From NCBI RefSeq assembly GCF_035653575.1, contig NZ_DASRBQ010000027.1, positions 1-64,000 of the forward strand: 64,000 nucleotides of DNA, read 5' to 3'. Below are positions 32,185 through 40,812 of the stretch, piece by piece. The position numbers and the translations under genes are program-made. Under the pieces are notes generated by a model. That model saw nothing but the letters and a program-made list of their open reading frames with translations. It searched no databases and was not told the DNA's origin. Numbering within the stretch: the first letter of the stretch is position 1; every line of letters begins with the position of its first letter. This DNA comes from Actinocrinis sp035653575. Its GTDB lineage: Bacteria > Actinomycetota > Actinomycetes > Streptomycetales > Catenulisporaceae.

Positions 32185-32215
32185 GGCCTCAAATCGCTGT
32201 CGCAGCGACGAGGCC
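32185..32215. terminator. Bidirectional stem-loop terminator
   Basis: Outer arms GGCCTC/GAGGCC and inner arms TCGCTG/CAGCGA around a TCG loop, between the convergent MarR and acetyltransferase genes. Confidence 0.7.
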
Positions 32216-32231
32216 AAGCGGCGTGCGGCAA

Positions 32232-32744
32232 TCAGAGGATGACCGGACTGCGCCGCTCGACCAGCACGACATCGCGCCACACTCCGTGATGGCGGCCGAC
32301 CTTCTGCCTGGTGCCGACGACGCGGAAGCCGCACCGCTGGTGCAGGGCGAGGCTCGCGGTGTTCTCCGGGAAGATCCCGGACTGGATCGTCCAGATCCCG
32401 GCGGCCTCGGTGGAGGTGATCAGTGCGTTCAGCAGCGCGGTGCCGACACCGCGCCCGCGCGCCCGCGCGGCGACATAGACGGAATGCTCGACCACGCCGG
32501 AGTAGGCGCAGCGGTCCGAGACCCGGACGACGGCGGCCCAGCCGAGCACCGCGTCGGTTTCGTCCAGTGCGACGAAGCGGTGCTCGGGCAGTTTCGCGGC
32601 GTCGAACCCGGCCCAATCCGGGGCGGAGGTTTCGAACGTGGCGTTCCCCTCGTCGATGCCGGTCTGATAGATCGCCAGCACCTCGGCGGCATGGTCCGGT
32701 GTCATGGCGGCGACGCGCACCGTGGCCTGCGTGGGGGCGTTCAT
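32232..32744 (-). CDS. Phosphinothricin/methionine-sulfone type N-acetyltransferase (GNAT)
   Basis: A 170-residue GNAT enzyme with the Pat/MnaT layout: AIYQTGIDEGNATFETSAPDW at the N-terminus, HSVYVAARARGRGVGTALLNALI (acetyl-CoA loop RGRGVG) and IFPENTASLALHQRCGFRVVGTRQKVGRHHGVWRDVVLVE at the end. Members acetylate phosphinothricin or related amino acid analogues; whether this one gives resistance cannot be told. Monocistronic, convergent with MarR. Confidence 0.87.
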   Translation of the reverse strand: MNAPTQATVRVAAMTPDHAAEVLAIYQTGIDEGNATFETSAPDWAGFDAAKLPEHRFVALDETDAVLGWAAVVRVSDRCAYSGVVEHSVYVAARARGRGVGTALLNALITSTEAAGIWTIQSGIFPENTASLALHQRCGFRVVGTRQKVGRHHGVWRDVVLVERRSPVIL

Positions 32745-32833
32745 CGCCCGTCCCTCTTCACCATGCCCCTATTTTGCCGTCCGTCGCAGACGATGCGCCG
32801 CCGGCACCATGCCGGGGGCGTTAACGTGTCCGC

Positions 32834-33451
32834 GTGATCGATACGGATGGGGCTCGCCTCGGCGCGCGGGCCGCGCGCGATCTGGCCGCCAGCGGGCAGT
32901 GCGAGATCGGCCCGGGGATGACCGAGCGCGAACTGTGCCGGGTCGAGCAGGAATACGGCTTCGAGTTCGCCGACGACCATCGGGCGTTCCTGGCCGCCGG
33001 CCTCCCCGTGAACACGCCGATTCCCGAGCAGGAAGGCGTCATCCACGCCTACGCCCGGCCCTGGCCGGACTGGCGCGACGGCGCCCCGGAGGAACTGCGC
33101 AGGCGACTCGCGTGGCCGGTCGAAGGGGTGCTGTTCGACGTCGAACACAACGCGTTCTGGGACCAGGACTGGGGCGCGAGACCCGACGAGCCGGCCGAAG
33201 CACTGCACATCGCCGCGCAAAGGTTGGCTACGGTTCCCCGCATGGTCCCGATCTACGGCCACCGGTTCCTGCCCGGCGGACACGGCACATACGGGCATCC
33301 CGTGCTGTCGATGTACCAGACCGACATCATCTACTACGGCGCCGATCTGGCCGACTACATCCACCGCGAATTCGGTGGCCGTGGTGTAGTGCAAGAAGGC
33401 GCGCTACAGCAGGCACACGCGACAGTGCCGTTCTGGCGCGACTTCCTCTAA
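32834..33451 (+). CDS. SUKH-like (SMI1/KNR4-type) protein
   Basis: A 205-residue cytosolic protein. Residues 25-55 (GMTERELCRVEQEYGFEFADDHRAFLAAGLPVN) look like the first helices of the SUKH fold used by many toxin-immunity proteins. The middle has YARPWPDWRDGAP and WPVEGVLFDVEHNAFWDQDWG, common in actinobacterial relatives. HRFLPGGHGTYGHPVLSMYQTDIIYYG follows. No toxin is nearby, so immunity is not implied. GTG start without strong ribosome site. Family call is moderate. Confidence 0.55.
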   Translation: MIDTDGARLGARAARDLAASGQCEIGPGMTERELCRVEQEYGFEFADDHRAFLAAGLPVNTPIPEQEGVIHAYARPWPDWRDGAPEELRRRLAWPVEGVLFDVEHNAFWDQDWGARPDEPAEALHIAAQRLATVPRMVPIYGHRFLPGGHGTYGHPVLSMYQTDIIYYGADLADYIHREFGGRGVVQEGALQQAHATVPFWRDFL

Positions 33452-33494
33452 GCCCGCTCAGGCGACTGCTCACTCGCTCCGCCTCTGCGTTCCG

Positions 33495-34376
33495 CTATTC
33501 GCACTGCCAGGTGAACGTCGCCTTGTCGAACCGCCCGGCGGCTAGGTCTTCTCGGGTGATCATCCAGTACAACCGCCCGGCGTCATCCCAGTTCATGCCG
33601 CTGCGCGAGTCGCTGTCGATCTGCGCGAGCAGCACCAGTTGCGAGGTGAGTTGCTTACGCGCGTCGATGGCGGCCTCATCCTCGCCGGGGTAAACGACCT
33701 GCGCGCCCTCCCGCTCCACGGCACCTTGCACGGGCAGGGCGTAGCCGCCGATCTGATGATGCGGCTGGTGATCGCGCCGGTACGCGGTCAGTGCCTCCCA
33801 GAACCCGCTACCATTCGGGTCAGTGGTTGGATAGTCGCAGTAACCGGACGGGTCGTCCGGGTCGCCGAAAGCGGCGATCAGCGCGGCGTTCTCGTTGTCC
33901 GGCGCGGTCGCGATCACATCCCCGCTCAGCAGTAGGCGCGGGTACGGCGCGGCCCCCTCGGGCGCGGTGCGCGGGGCGATCTCGGCTTCCGCCGGAATGT
34001 AGATCACGCGGGTGCCGTTGCTGACGCTGTCCGGATCCGTGGCCGTGACCGAGCTGTCGCCAAGGCCGTCGAAGTAGAAGAACAGCAGCTGCCCGGACGC
34101 GGGCAGCGGGATGTCCAGCTCCTGGCTCGGCACCTGGCCGCAGTCGACCGCGCCGACGAAGTGCAGCGGGCCGTGCCCCTCCCACACCGGCCACTCGACC
34201 TCCTCGGGCAGCAGCGGGTCGCCGCCGAGGTAGGCCGCCACGGAGCCCTCGGATTCGAGCGCCCGCAGCTGGAATCCGGGCCGCAGCAGGCCCGCCCAGG
34301 TCTCGGCGTCCTGCTCGCTGAAATACTGGCGCCCGGCCTGCGCCACCGGTGATTCGCTGATCTGCATGGCGGACAT
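33495..34376 (-). CDS. DUF1963 (YwqG-like) protein
   Basis: A 293-residue protein with the DUF1963 pattern: a GDPLLPEEVEWPVWEGHGPLHFVGAVDC segment, GQLLFFYFDGLGDS, RVIYIPAEAE, QIGGYALPVQGAVE and LLAQIDSDSRSGMNWDDAGRLYWMI near the end. The family has no confirmed activity. It is cytosolic and monocistronic, convergent with the SUKH-like gene (43 bp). The ATG starts MSAMQISESP; the second Met three residues later is equally possible. Confidence 0.82.
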   Translation of the reverse strand: MSAMQISESPVAQAGRQYFSEQDAETWAGLLRPGFQLRALESEGSVAAYLGGDPLLPEEVEWPVWEGHGPLHFVGAVDCGQVPSQELDIPLPASGQLLFFYFDGLGDSSVTATDPDSVSNGTRVIYIPAEAEIAPRTAPEGAAPYPRLLLSGDVIATAPDNENAALIAAFGDPDDPSGYCDYPTTDPNGSGFWEALTAYRRDHQPHHQIGGYALPVQGAVEREGAQVVYPGEDEAAIDARKQLTSQLVLLAQIDSDSRSGMNWDDAGRLYWMITREDLAAGRFDKATFTWQCE

Positions 34377-34417
34377 GCTCCCAAACCGGCGGCTACACCG
34401 GTACGGCCTCGGCGAAT

Positions 34418-34807
34418 TCAGCGGCTGGTGTCCGCGTCTGTACCCTTATCGGCCGCTGAGACGCGGGCCAGGAAGCGCGCCCGGTCCACGATCGCCCGCT
34501 CGATCTCGCCCTGGGCGGCGATCTGTCCCGAGCCGTCGACGGCCAGCACGCTGAACGTCAGCCTTCCGCCGTCGACCTCGATCGGCGGCGTCGCGGTCAC
34601 CTCGACGAAGCCTCCGACCGGCGTCGCGCGAAGATGCTCGACGCGGACGGCGGTGCCGACCGTCGTCCGGCCGTCGCCGAGCAACGGCTGCGCCTCCTGC
34701 ACGGTCTGCGCCTCCATCCAGGCGATCAGCCTCGGCGTCGCGAGCACCGGCACATCGCCGCTGCCCAGCGCCACCGCCGTGTCAGCGTCCGTCACTTCAT
34801 GCCGCAT
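34418..34807 (-). CDS. Hotdog thioesterase of the FlK-like class
   Basis: A 129-residue protein: VPVLATPRLIAWMEAQTVQEAQPLL, TTVGTAVRVEHLRATPVGGFVEVTA and GGRLTFSVLAVDGSGQIAAQGEIERAIVDRARFLAR match the fluoroacetyl-CoA thioesterase-like family (long central helix, HxxxTP motif, RAxVD near the end). Its real substrate is probably a small acyl-CoA. It overlaps the end of ltrA by 11 bp, so both are in one transcript. Confidence 0.8.
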   Translation of the reverse strand: MRHEVTDADTAVALGSGDVPVLATPRLIAWMEAQTVQEAQPLLGDGRTTVGTAVRVEHLRATPVGGFVEVTATPPIEVDGGRLTFSVLAVDGSGQIAAQGEIERAIVDRARFLARVSAADKGTDADTSR

Positions 34808-36005
34808 CCGGCCTCCTCAACGTACGCGCCGCCAGCATCACGCCGACAGCGACCGAACCGGCGGCCACAAGGCCGGCCGCGAACTCTGCCCAGTGCCCCG
34901 CGAACGAGACGGCAAGCACCAGCAGCGCGCCGCACGGCAGCACCGCCTGCCGCGCGAGCCCGTTCTTGAAGGGCCGCAGGTGCACCAGCCACACGGCGAC
35001 GAGGTACAGCGCGGTCGGGATGGTCACGGAGAGGGCGGCCGCGAGCGTCGAGATCCGCGCGTGATGCGTGGCCTGCTGCACGGCGACCGCGATTCCCGCG
35101 CCGATCGCGGCGGCCGATCCGAAGATCACATAGTGGCCGTAGCCCCAGATGAAGGCCTGCTCATTCGACTGCACGTAATCGTGGATCGGCACCGCGAAGT
35201 AGATCCAATAGGCCGCGAACACGATGATCAGTCCGCCGGCCGCGATCGGCAGCAGCGCGCCCAGGTCGGCCTGGTCATCCAGCGCGGTCTGCACCGCGAT
35301 CGTGGCCGCCGAGACGCTCTCCCCGAGTGTGATGATCGTGAACAGGCCGTAGCGCTCGCCGATGTGGTGCGGATGCCACGAGGTCGGGTGGATCCGCTCC
35401 GCGATCGCCGGCACGGCCATGTCGGCGACTCCCAGCGGCCCGAACCCCCACAGCCAGGCGTCCTTGGGCGCCAGGAGCAGCAGCACCCAGCCGGCCTGCA
35501 CCACGACCAGCCCCGCCGCGTAGGTCCGCGCCGCCGTGCGCGCCGCTCCTGTCTCGCCGCGAGCGGCGCGCAACCACTGCCCCGTCTGCGCGACGCGCAT
35601 GATCACGTATCCGAGCACCACCACGGCGAAGTCTCCGCGCTGGAACGCCCGCGGCACGCCCGCCGCCAGCACCAGCACCCCGGCGATCTGCACCAGCGTG
35701 GCCAGCCGATACGCCACGTCGTCGTTGTCGTAGGCGGAGGCGAACCAGGTGAAGTTGACCCACGCCCACCAGATCGCGAAGAAGACCAGCAGGTAGCCGC
35801 TCAGGCCGTGCCAGGACCGTCCGTCGGCTACCGCGTGTACCAGTTGCTGCCCGGCCTGGGCCACCGCCACGACGAACGACAGGTCGAAGAACAGCTCCAG
35901 CGGCGTGGCGGCGCGGTGCGCCTCATCCCGGCGCCGGGCCCGCATCCGGGACACCAGGCGCGCGGCGCTCTCGTGCCCGGTCTCCGCGTCCGCGCTCTGT
36001 GCCAT
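34797..36005 (-). CDS. ltrA: Low temperature requirement protein A family membrane protein
   Basis: A 402-residue protein with ten or more helices. The LtrA signature opens the domain: RRDEAHRAATPLELFFDLSFVVAVAQAGQQL, followed by WWAWVNFTWFASAYDNDD and HHIGERYGLFTIITLGES. The family was named from a Listeria cold-growth mutant; its transport or signalling role is unsettled. Expressed with the thioesterase behind it. The ATG is preceded by a weak ribosome site. Confidence 0.9.
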   Translation of the reverse strand: MAQSADAETGHESAARLVSRMRARRRDEAHRAATPLELFFDLSFVVAVAQAGQQLVHAVADGRSWHGLSGYLLVFFAIWWAWVNFTWFASAYDNDDVAYRLATLVQIAGVLVLAAGVPRAFQRGDFAVVVLGYVIMRVAQTGQWLRAARGETGAARTAARTYAAGLVVVQAGWVLLLLAPKDAWLWGFGPLGVADMAVPAIAERIHPTSWHPHHIGERYGLFTIITLGESVSAATIAVQTALDDQADLGALLPIAAGGLIIVFAAYWIYFAVPIHDYVQSNEQAFIWGYGHYVIFGSAAAIGAGIAVAVQQATHHARISTLAAALSVTIPTALYLVAVWLVHLRPFKNGLARQAVLPCGALLVLAVSFAGHWAEFAAGLVAAGSVAVGVMLAARTLRRPDAA

Positions 36006-36113
36006 CAGCGTCCAGCCCTCACGTCAAGAGACGAACAGGTTCAACACCAACCCCTTGCCCGATTGCGGCCCGGAAGGGAACACGATCGCACAGACCGCCG
36101 CTCGTGCGGGCCG

Positions 36114-36692
36114 CTACCGCTCCGCTGGAGGGAGGAGTCCCGCAAGGGTGACGGTGACGAGTCGGTCGAGCGCGGCGGCGGAGTGCGTGCCGGAGGCGGC
36201 GGTCAGCGCGTGCAGGCTATAACCGGCCAGCTCCTCGGCGGGCACGTCGCCTCGCACCTGACCGTCCTCAACCGCGTCGCGGATCACCTCCGTGATGAAC
36301 GCTCGCAGCTCGCGCTGTGCGCGCTGGACGTGCTCGCCGCGGTGCAGCAGCGAGGTGAGTTCGCCGGATTCGCGATGCTCGCCGGCGATCGCCGCGTAGG
36401 CCCGCAGCACGGCGCGCAGGCGCTCGCCCGGGTCCGCCACGCTCGCGCCGACCTCGGCCAGACGGCGCAGGTGACCGGCGATGTGCCGCTCGTGCCAGGC
36501 CGCGAGGATCGCCTCGAGGTCCGGGAAGTACTTGTACAGCGTGGCGCGTCCGATCCCGCTGCGCTCGGCGACCTGAGACATCGTCACTCCGGTCAGTCCG
36601 CGCTCGGCGACGAGGGCGGCGGTCGCGTCGAGGGTGGCGTCGCGCACGGCGTCGCGATGCGCGGCGATCGTCTCGGTCCACAGTCTCGGCAC
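36114..36692 (-). CDS. TetR family regulator
   Basis: A 192-residue repressor with HTH region RDAVRDATLDATAALVAERGLTGVTMSQVAERSGIGRATLYKYFPDLEAILAAW and a C-terminal helical ligand domain. The GTG start is preferred because an upstream ATG would add 33 residues that cover the promoter and palindrome. A GATACG-N7-CGTATC palindrome lies 9 bp before the GTG. It is divergent from the methyltransferase-DUF2218 pair, which it may control. Confidence 0.85.
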   Translation of the reverse strand: MPRLWTETIAAHRDAVRDATLDATAALVAERGLTGVTMSQVAERSGIGRATLYKYFPDLEAILAAWHERHIAGHLRRLAEVGASVADPGERLRAVLRAYAAIAGEHRESGELTSLLHRGEHVQRAQRELRAFITEVIRDAVEDGQVRGDVPAEELAGYSLHALTAASGTHSAAALDRLVTVTLAGLLPPAER

Positions 36693-36700
36693 GCTTCGAG

Positions 36701-36719
36701 GATACGCCGTGGTCGTATC
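36701..36719. promoter_or_regulatory. TetR operator candidate
   Basis: GATACGCCGTGGTCGTATC has perfect 6-bp arms with a 7-bp spacer, located directly upstream of the tetR GTG. A TTGACA hexamer on the plus strand follows at 36734. Confidence 0.55.
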
Positions 36720-36835
36720 GGAGACGACTTGTATTGACAAAGACAATCTGTCTCGCAAAACTGACCAGTGACCCAAACTGAGCCGTGACACCGAGCAGCG
36801 ATATCGCCAGGTCGACGGATTTAAGGGGGAGCATC

Positions 36836-37444
36836 ATGCCGTCCGCATCCGGTCACCGCGCAACAGCCGACCTCGACACGCTCTACGCGGGCTGTCCGCC
36901 ATGGGAGATCGGCCGCCCGCAGCCGGCATTCGTGCAGCTGGCGCAGCAGGGCGAGCTGCGGGGCCGGGTGTTGGACGTGGGCTGCGGGACCGGTGAGCAC
37001 GCGCTGATGGCGGCGGCGCTCGGCCTCGACGCGACCGGAATCGACCTATCGTCGACCGGGCTCCAGATCGCCGAGCGCAAGGCCCGCGAACGCGGCTTGG
37101 CCGCGCGGTTCCTGAGGTACGACGCCTTGGCGCTGACGGAGCTGGGCGAAGAATTCGACACCGCACTGGACTCGCTGTTCCTGCACGCGCTCGCGCCAGA
37201 AAACCGCATCGCCTACCTCGACGCGCTTCGCGCGGTGCTGCGACCGGGCGGCCGGCTGTTCGCACTCTGTTACAGCGACAGCCAGCCGCCGGACACAGGC
37301 GTGCCGCACCGGCGCAGCCGTGACGAGATCGAGCATTGGTTCGCCGGTGGATGGAGCCTGGACGCCGTCAGCGCGACCCGTTGTGACTCCGCCCTGCTGC
37401 CCGGCGGCGTGGCTGCCTGGCTTCTCACCTGCACCCGTCACTAG
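36836..37444 (+). CDS. Class I SAM-dependent methyltransferase
   Basis: A 202-residue protein with the SAM motif GRVLDVGCGTGEHALMAAALGLDATGIDLS, post-motif FLRYDALALTELGEEFDTALDSLFLHAL and a C-terminal LRPGGRLFALCYSD. The PWEIGRPQPAFVQL start is typical of small thiopurine-like or unspecific methyltransferases. ATG is chosen for the AAGGGGGAG ribosome site; an ATG-like start 51 bp earlier has none. It is followed by DUF2218 after 21 bp. Confidence 0.87.
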   Translation: MPSASGHRATADLDTLYAGCPPWEIGRPQPAFVQLAQQGELRGRVLDVGCGTGEHALMAAALGLDATGIDLSSTGLQIAERKARERGLAARFLRYDALALTELGEEFDTALDSLFLHALAPENRIAYLDALRAVLRPGGRLFALCYSDSQPPDTGVPHRRSRDEIEHWFAGGWSLDAVSATRCDSALLPGGVAAWLLTCTRH

Positions 37445-37465
37445 CGATCCCGAAGGAGCAAACCC

Positions 37466-37855
37466 ATGCCCGCAGCCGAGGCCCGCGTGCCGACCGACCG
37501 CGCCAGCCGGTACCTGACCCAGTTGTGCAGCCATGGCCAGCGGATGCGGCTGTCCGCGCTGCACCGCCGCGGCCGGTTCGCGCACGGGCACGTAGGAGGC
37601 CACGAGCGCGAACCGGGCGCCGCGCCGCCGCAGGTTCGCGAGGCGCGAGCCACCGACACCGACGGCGTGATCGAGTTCGGATGGGGCCGCTGCGTCGTGC
37701 ACGCGAGCGCGACGGAGCTGGTGCTGCGCGCCGAGGCCGATTCCGAGGAGGGCCTGCGGCGCATCCAGGACGGCGTCGCGGCGCGCGTCGAACGCATCGG
37801 CCGGCGCGACCGGCTGAGCGTGGCGTGGAGTCAGGGATCCGCGGACGCGGGCTGA
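37466..37855 (+). CDS. DUF2218 family protein
   Basis: A 129-residue protein: RVPTDRASRYLTQLCSHGQRM at the start and a DGVIEFGWGRCVVHASATELVLRAEADSEEGLRRIQDGVAARVERIGRRD core match DUF2218, a small family often encoded next to iron/siderophore or TetR genes. CGAAGGAGC precedes the ATG. It is co-transcribed with the methyltransferase. Function is unknown. Confidence 0.85.
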   Translation: MPAAEARVPTDRASRYLTQLCSHGQRMRLSALHRRGRFAHGHVGGHEREPGAAPPQVREARATDTDGVIEFGWGRCVVHASATELVLRAEADSEEGLRRIQDGVAARVERIGRRDRLSVAWSQGSADAG

Positions 37856-37872
37856 GGGCGTCCGATCGCCGC

Positions 37873-38823
37873 TTAGCTCGCGTGGAGCGTGATCGCGGCG
37901 GTGTGCAGGACGCCGCCGGTCTGGAACTGGATGAAGAAACGCCAGTCGCCGCTCGACGGCAGCAGGGTGTTGAAGGTCAGCGTCGGCCCTCCGGCGTCGG
38001 TCATCGCGGCGGCGCCCTCGGGGTGCAGATGGGCGAAGGCGAGGTCGCCGGCGTGAATCGCGGTCAGATGGGCGTAGTTCTGCAGATACGGCTGTAGATC
38101 GGTCACCGGCTTGCCGTTCTTGGTGACGGTGATGGTCAGGATATGGCTCATCGCGGCCATCGCCTCGCCGCTGACGGTCAGCGTGTAGCCGTCGACGCTC
38201 GTGGTGGTCGCGGCAGCCGGAAGGGCTGTTGCCGCGGCCGTACCCGGAACCGTCAATGCACTGCTGAGCACTTCGGCGACCGTTGTTCCGGACGTGTTCT
38301 TGGCGTTGAACGCGACGTACGCCCGGTAATCGCCGGGCGCGAGCGCGGCCAGGCTCGCGGTCCAGGTGCCGTCGGCGGCCATGGTGGGATGCAGATGCTG
38401 GAAGCCGGTCAGGTCCGATCGGATCAAGTAGAAGTGCATCATTTTCGTCTGATCCGGCACGAAGGCCGTCATCACCGCGCCCTGTGCGTCTCTGATCTTG
38501 AAATGCAGCGCTTGCGGCTGATGGGCGGTAAGGCGGGTTGTGGTCGGCGCGAAGGTGAAGCCTCCGCTGGTCGCGGATAGGCCGGTGCCCGAGTACATCG
38601 GGTCGTCTCCGGCCATGCCCATCCCGGCCATGCCGGCGGCTGTGGCGCTCGGCGAGGCTGACGGGCCCATGCCCATGCCCGGCATTGAGGCTGAGTTACC
38701 GGCAGTGGAGGCGGACGCGCTAGCTGTGGTGGTGCTGGAGGAGGAGCAGGCTGCTGCGGTTGCGGCAAGCGCCGCGGTGATCAGCACGGCGCAGGTGCGC
38801 CGGGCAGCGTGAAACGTAAGCAT
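37873..38823 (-). CDS. Met/His-rich lipoprotein, possible copper-binding
   Basis: A 316-residue lipoprotein: lipobox in AALAATAAAC (Cys26), then a Ser/Thr linker and two Met-rich stretches (MPGMGMGP, MAGMGMAGDDPM, residues 47-76) typical of Cu(I) sites. Residues 80-316 form beta-rich domains with MMHFYLIRSDLTGFQHLHPTM and FAHLHPEGAAAM, giving HLHP His pairs. Comparable secreted proteins occur beside copper-handling genes. The gene stands between DUF2218 and NlpC/P60 genes, and a DUF6153 gene lies 1.2 kb away. Copper binding is inferred from composition. Confidence 0.65.
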   Translation of the reverse strand: MLTFHAARRTCAVLITAALAATAAACSSSSTTTASASASTAGNSASMPGMGMGPSASPSATAAGMAGMGMAGDDPMYSGTGLSATSGGFTFAPTTTRLTAHQPQALHFKIRDAQGAVMTAFVPDQTKMMHFYLIRSDLTGFQHLHPTMAADGTWTASLAALAPGDYRAYVAFNAKNTSGTTVAEVLSSALTVPGTAAATALPAAATTTSVDGYTLTVSGEAMAAMSHILTITVTKNGKPVTDLQPYLQNYAHLTAIHAGDLAFAHLHPEGAAAMTDAGGPTLTFNTLLPSSGDWRFFIQFQTGGVLHTAAITLHAS

Positions 38824-38890
38824 GGTGTAGGGCTGCTTTCACAAGAGTGCGTGCACGATGTGAGCGTGATGGGCAGTCAGCGCCCGGAGG

Positions 38891-39910
38891 TCAGATGACG
38901 CGGCGCACCGCGTCGATCGGGAGCATGTTCCACGGGGCGTATTGGATCTGCTGTCCCGTCGTGGGCGCGTGCACCACGAGTCCGTTGCCGACGTAGATCG
39001 CCATGTGCTCGTTGCCGTCGTAGAAGATCAGATCGCCGACCTGGAGGTTCGACAGTGCCGGGGCGACTGCGTATCCGTCGTTGACCTGGTCGTACGTGGT
39101 GCGGCCGAGCTGCACGCCGGCGGCCTTCCACGCGGCCTGGGTCAGTCCCGAGCAGTCGTATCCGGGGTTGCCGATGCCGCCCCACTGGTAGTAGACGCCT
39201 ATCTTCGACTTGGCGAACGCGACCGCGGTGCCGGCCCGCCCGGAGACCTGCGGCAGGGCGGCGATCTGCGCGGCGGTGATGTTCCAGTTCACCGCGCCCG
39301 TGCCGATCTGCTGCTGCTGCGCGACGGTCAGGCTGGAGAGCAGCGCTTGCGCCCGCCGGTTCTTCGCCAGGATCTGCGACTTGAGGTCCGCGGCCTGGGA
39401 CTGCTCCTGCTGCAGCTGGGCGAGCCGGTCGGCTGCCTGCTTTTTGAGTACGGCCAGCTGCGCCTGCTGCAGCCTGAGCGACTTGAGCATCATCGCCTCG
39501 CTCTGGCCGAACTGCTTCGTCGCGAGCGCCTTCTGCAAGTATTGGTCAGGGTTCTGCGACAGCATCAGTGTCAGCGAGGGATCGACCGAGCCGGTGCGGT
39601 ACTGCGCCGCGGCCAGTGGGCCCAGGGTCGAGAGCAGCGTGTTCATCGACGCCTGGGTAGTGGCGGCCTGGCTCTGAATGAGGTCGACCTGCCGCTGCAA
39701 CTCGGCCATCTGCTCGGCCGCGGCGTCGTATCGGTTGGTGGCCTGCTCGGCTTGCGCTTGCAGGGTTTTGACTTGCGCCTGCACCTCGGCGACCGAGGCG
39801 GCGTGGCCGGTGTTCGCGGTCAGCGCGACGCCGGTAGCGGCGGCCGCGCCGGTGGTGGTCAAGGTGAGCGCGGTGCGCATGGTGGTCTTGCCGCGTCTAT
39901 GGGAGGCCAT
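38891..39910 (-). CDS. Secreted NlpC/P60 peptidoglycan endopeptidase with coiled coil
   Basis: Cleaves peptide stems in the cell wall. The 339-residue protein has a signal peptide (cut near GHAAS, residue 38), a coiled coil (39-200, many Gln/Ala heptads with SLTLMLSQNPDQYL in the middle) and an NlpC/P60 domain with Cys253 (GYDCSGL), His302 (NEHMAIYVG) and His314 (VVHAP). The layout is that of RipA-type enzymes. ATG is used with AAGGAG rather far upstream (12 nt). Upstream alternative hairpins could form in its leader. Confidence 0.92.
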   Translation of the reverse strand: MASHRRGKTTMRTALTLTTTGAAAATGVALTANTGHAASVAEVQAQVKTLQAQAEQATNRYDAAAEQMAELQRQVDLIQSQAATTQASMNTLLSTLGPLAAAQYRTGSVDPSLTLMLSQNPDQYLQKALATKQFGQSEAMMLKSLRLQQAQLAVLKKQAADRLAQLQQEQSQAADLKSQILAKNRRAQALLSSLTVAQQQQIGTGAVNWNITAAQIAALPQVSGRAGTAVAFAKSKIGVYYQWGGIGNPGYDCSGLTQAAWKAAGVQLGRTTYDQVNDGYAVAPALSNLQVGDLIFYDGNEHMAIYVGNGLVVHAPTTGQQIQYAPWNMLPIDAVRRVI

Positions 39911-39945
39911 GGGGGAGTACGACTCCTTCGATCAAGCGGGAGACA

Positions 39946-39986
39946 CCGAAGCGTGAGAGCGGTGAATACACTCGCCGACGCTTCGG
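39946..39986 (-). promoter_or_regulatory. Leader inverted repeats before the NlpC/P60 gene
   Basis: CCGAAGCGT and ACGCTTCGG (9 bp, 23-nt spacer) can pair, while on the minus strand the outer part can instead form CGCCGA-AGCG-TCGGCG. The two pairings exclude each other. I do not see the conserved bases of a c-di-AMP (ydaO) riboswitch. Confidence 0.35.
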
Positions 39987-40036
39987 CGTGAGGTACGGGG
40001 GTGACTGCGGTGCCGGTCAGGTCCGGCTCGTGCCGG

Positions 40037-40516
40037 TCAGGTCCGGCTGACGCAGGCCAGGACCCATACGGGAGGGCCGCCGAAGGACCGCAGACGCGCG
40101 CCGCGAATGCCGCGCATGGCCGCGGCTATGAATCGTGTCCACGCCGAGCCCGTGGGAAGGGTGGCGAGTCCGAGCAGCAGAAGCGTCAGCAGCAACGTGC
40201 TGTCCTGCGGACGCAGCGGGACGCACATCGTGCCCATCACCGCGCAGCACGAATCGGCGGGGACCGCTTCGGTCCCGGCCGATGCGCTCGTCGCATTCAT
40301 CGGTGCCATCGCGCTGCTCGTTGACGCCGAGACGACAGCGTCCTGCGCGACAGCGCGGTCCAGCGCGCTGGGGACGCAGGCGTCGGCGCCGGAGAGTCCG
40401 TGCATGAGGATGAACCCTGCGAGCACGGTGATCAGCACGGTCAACTGCCACCGGGACAGCAGTCGCGGTCGCGGCGTGCGGCTCGTGCGCACGGGGGGCG
40501 TGTCGCAAATCTGCAT
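40037..40516 (-). CDS. DUF6153-like small membrane protein
   Basis: A 159-residue protein: a cytoplasmic start, a helix LTVLITVLAGFILMHGLSG with the MHGL motif typical of DUF6153, an extracytoplasmic loop with Cys pairs (DACVPSALD, DSCCAVMGTMCVP), and a second helix LLLTLLLLGLATL. The Cys and Met residues in the loop would suit metal binding; the family often accompanies copper lipoproteins. ATG has AAGGAGG 8 nt upstream. A longer frame further up lacks a ribosome site. Confidence 0.65.
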   Translation of the reverse strand: MQICDTPPVRTSRTPRPRLLSRWQLTVLITVLAGFILMHGLSGADACVPSALDRAVAQDAVVSASTSSAMAPMNATSASAGTEAVPADSCCAVMGTMCVPLRPQDSTLLLTLLLLGLATLPTGSAWTRFIAAAMRGIRGARLRSFGGPPVWVLACVSRT

Positions 40517-40812
40517 TCGGCCCCTCCTTTCCGTGCGCGGCCGTGACGGCGCGAGCGTCAGCCTAACCGACTGTCCGGAGCACAGCGCAAAGCGTCGGCA
40601 AAGATCCACGGGGCTCGTTGCGGTTGACGTGTCGCACGCCACTGATCCACGATGGGAGTACGGCGCGTCCGACGCCGAGCCCGACGGCCTGTCCCCAGCG
40701 GCCCTGTCGCGGCGAAGGGGGGCGTACTCCCGGGCTGATCTCACGCAGCGTGCACCGAATCCCGTCAGCGGGCCGGGCTGGGGCGGCCTTCGAGGGCGGA
40801 GGTTCAGACACG
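40517..40812. other. Intergenic stretch without identified gene
   Basis: About 300 bp between divergent DUF6153 and the next gene. I see no convincing reading frame, hairpin or repeat. It should contain the promoters of both flanking genes. Confidence 0.4.

Noticed and set aside
34428..36737. Plus-strand 769-codon frame over ltrA and its neighbours
   Set aside because: Crosses three genes of the other strand; no domain recognised.
39911..40036. c-di-AMP (ydaO) riboswitch upstream of the NlpC/P60 gene
   Set aside because: Such riboswitches often precede actinobacterial cell-wall hydrolases, but I could not find the conserved core bases; only simple inverted repeats are present.
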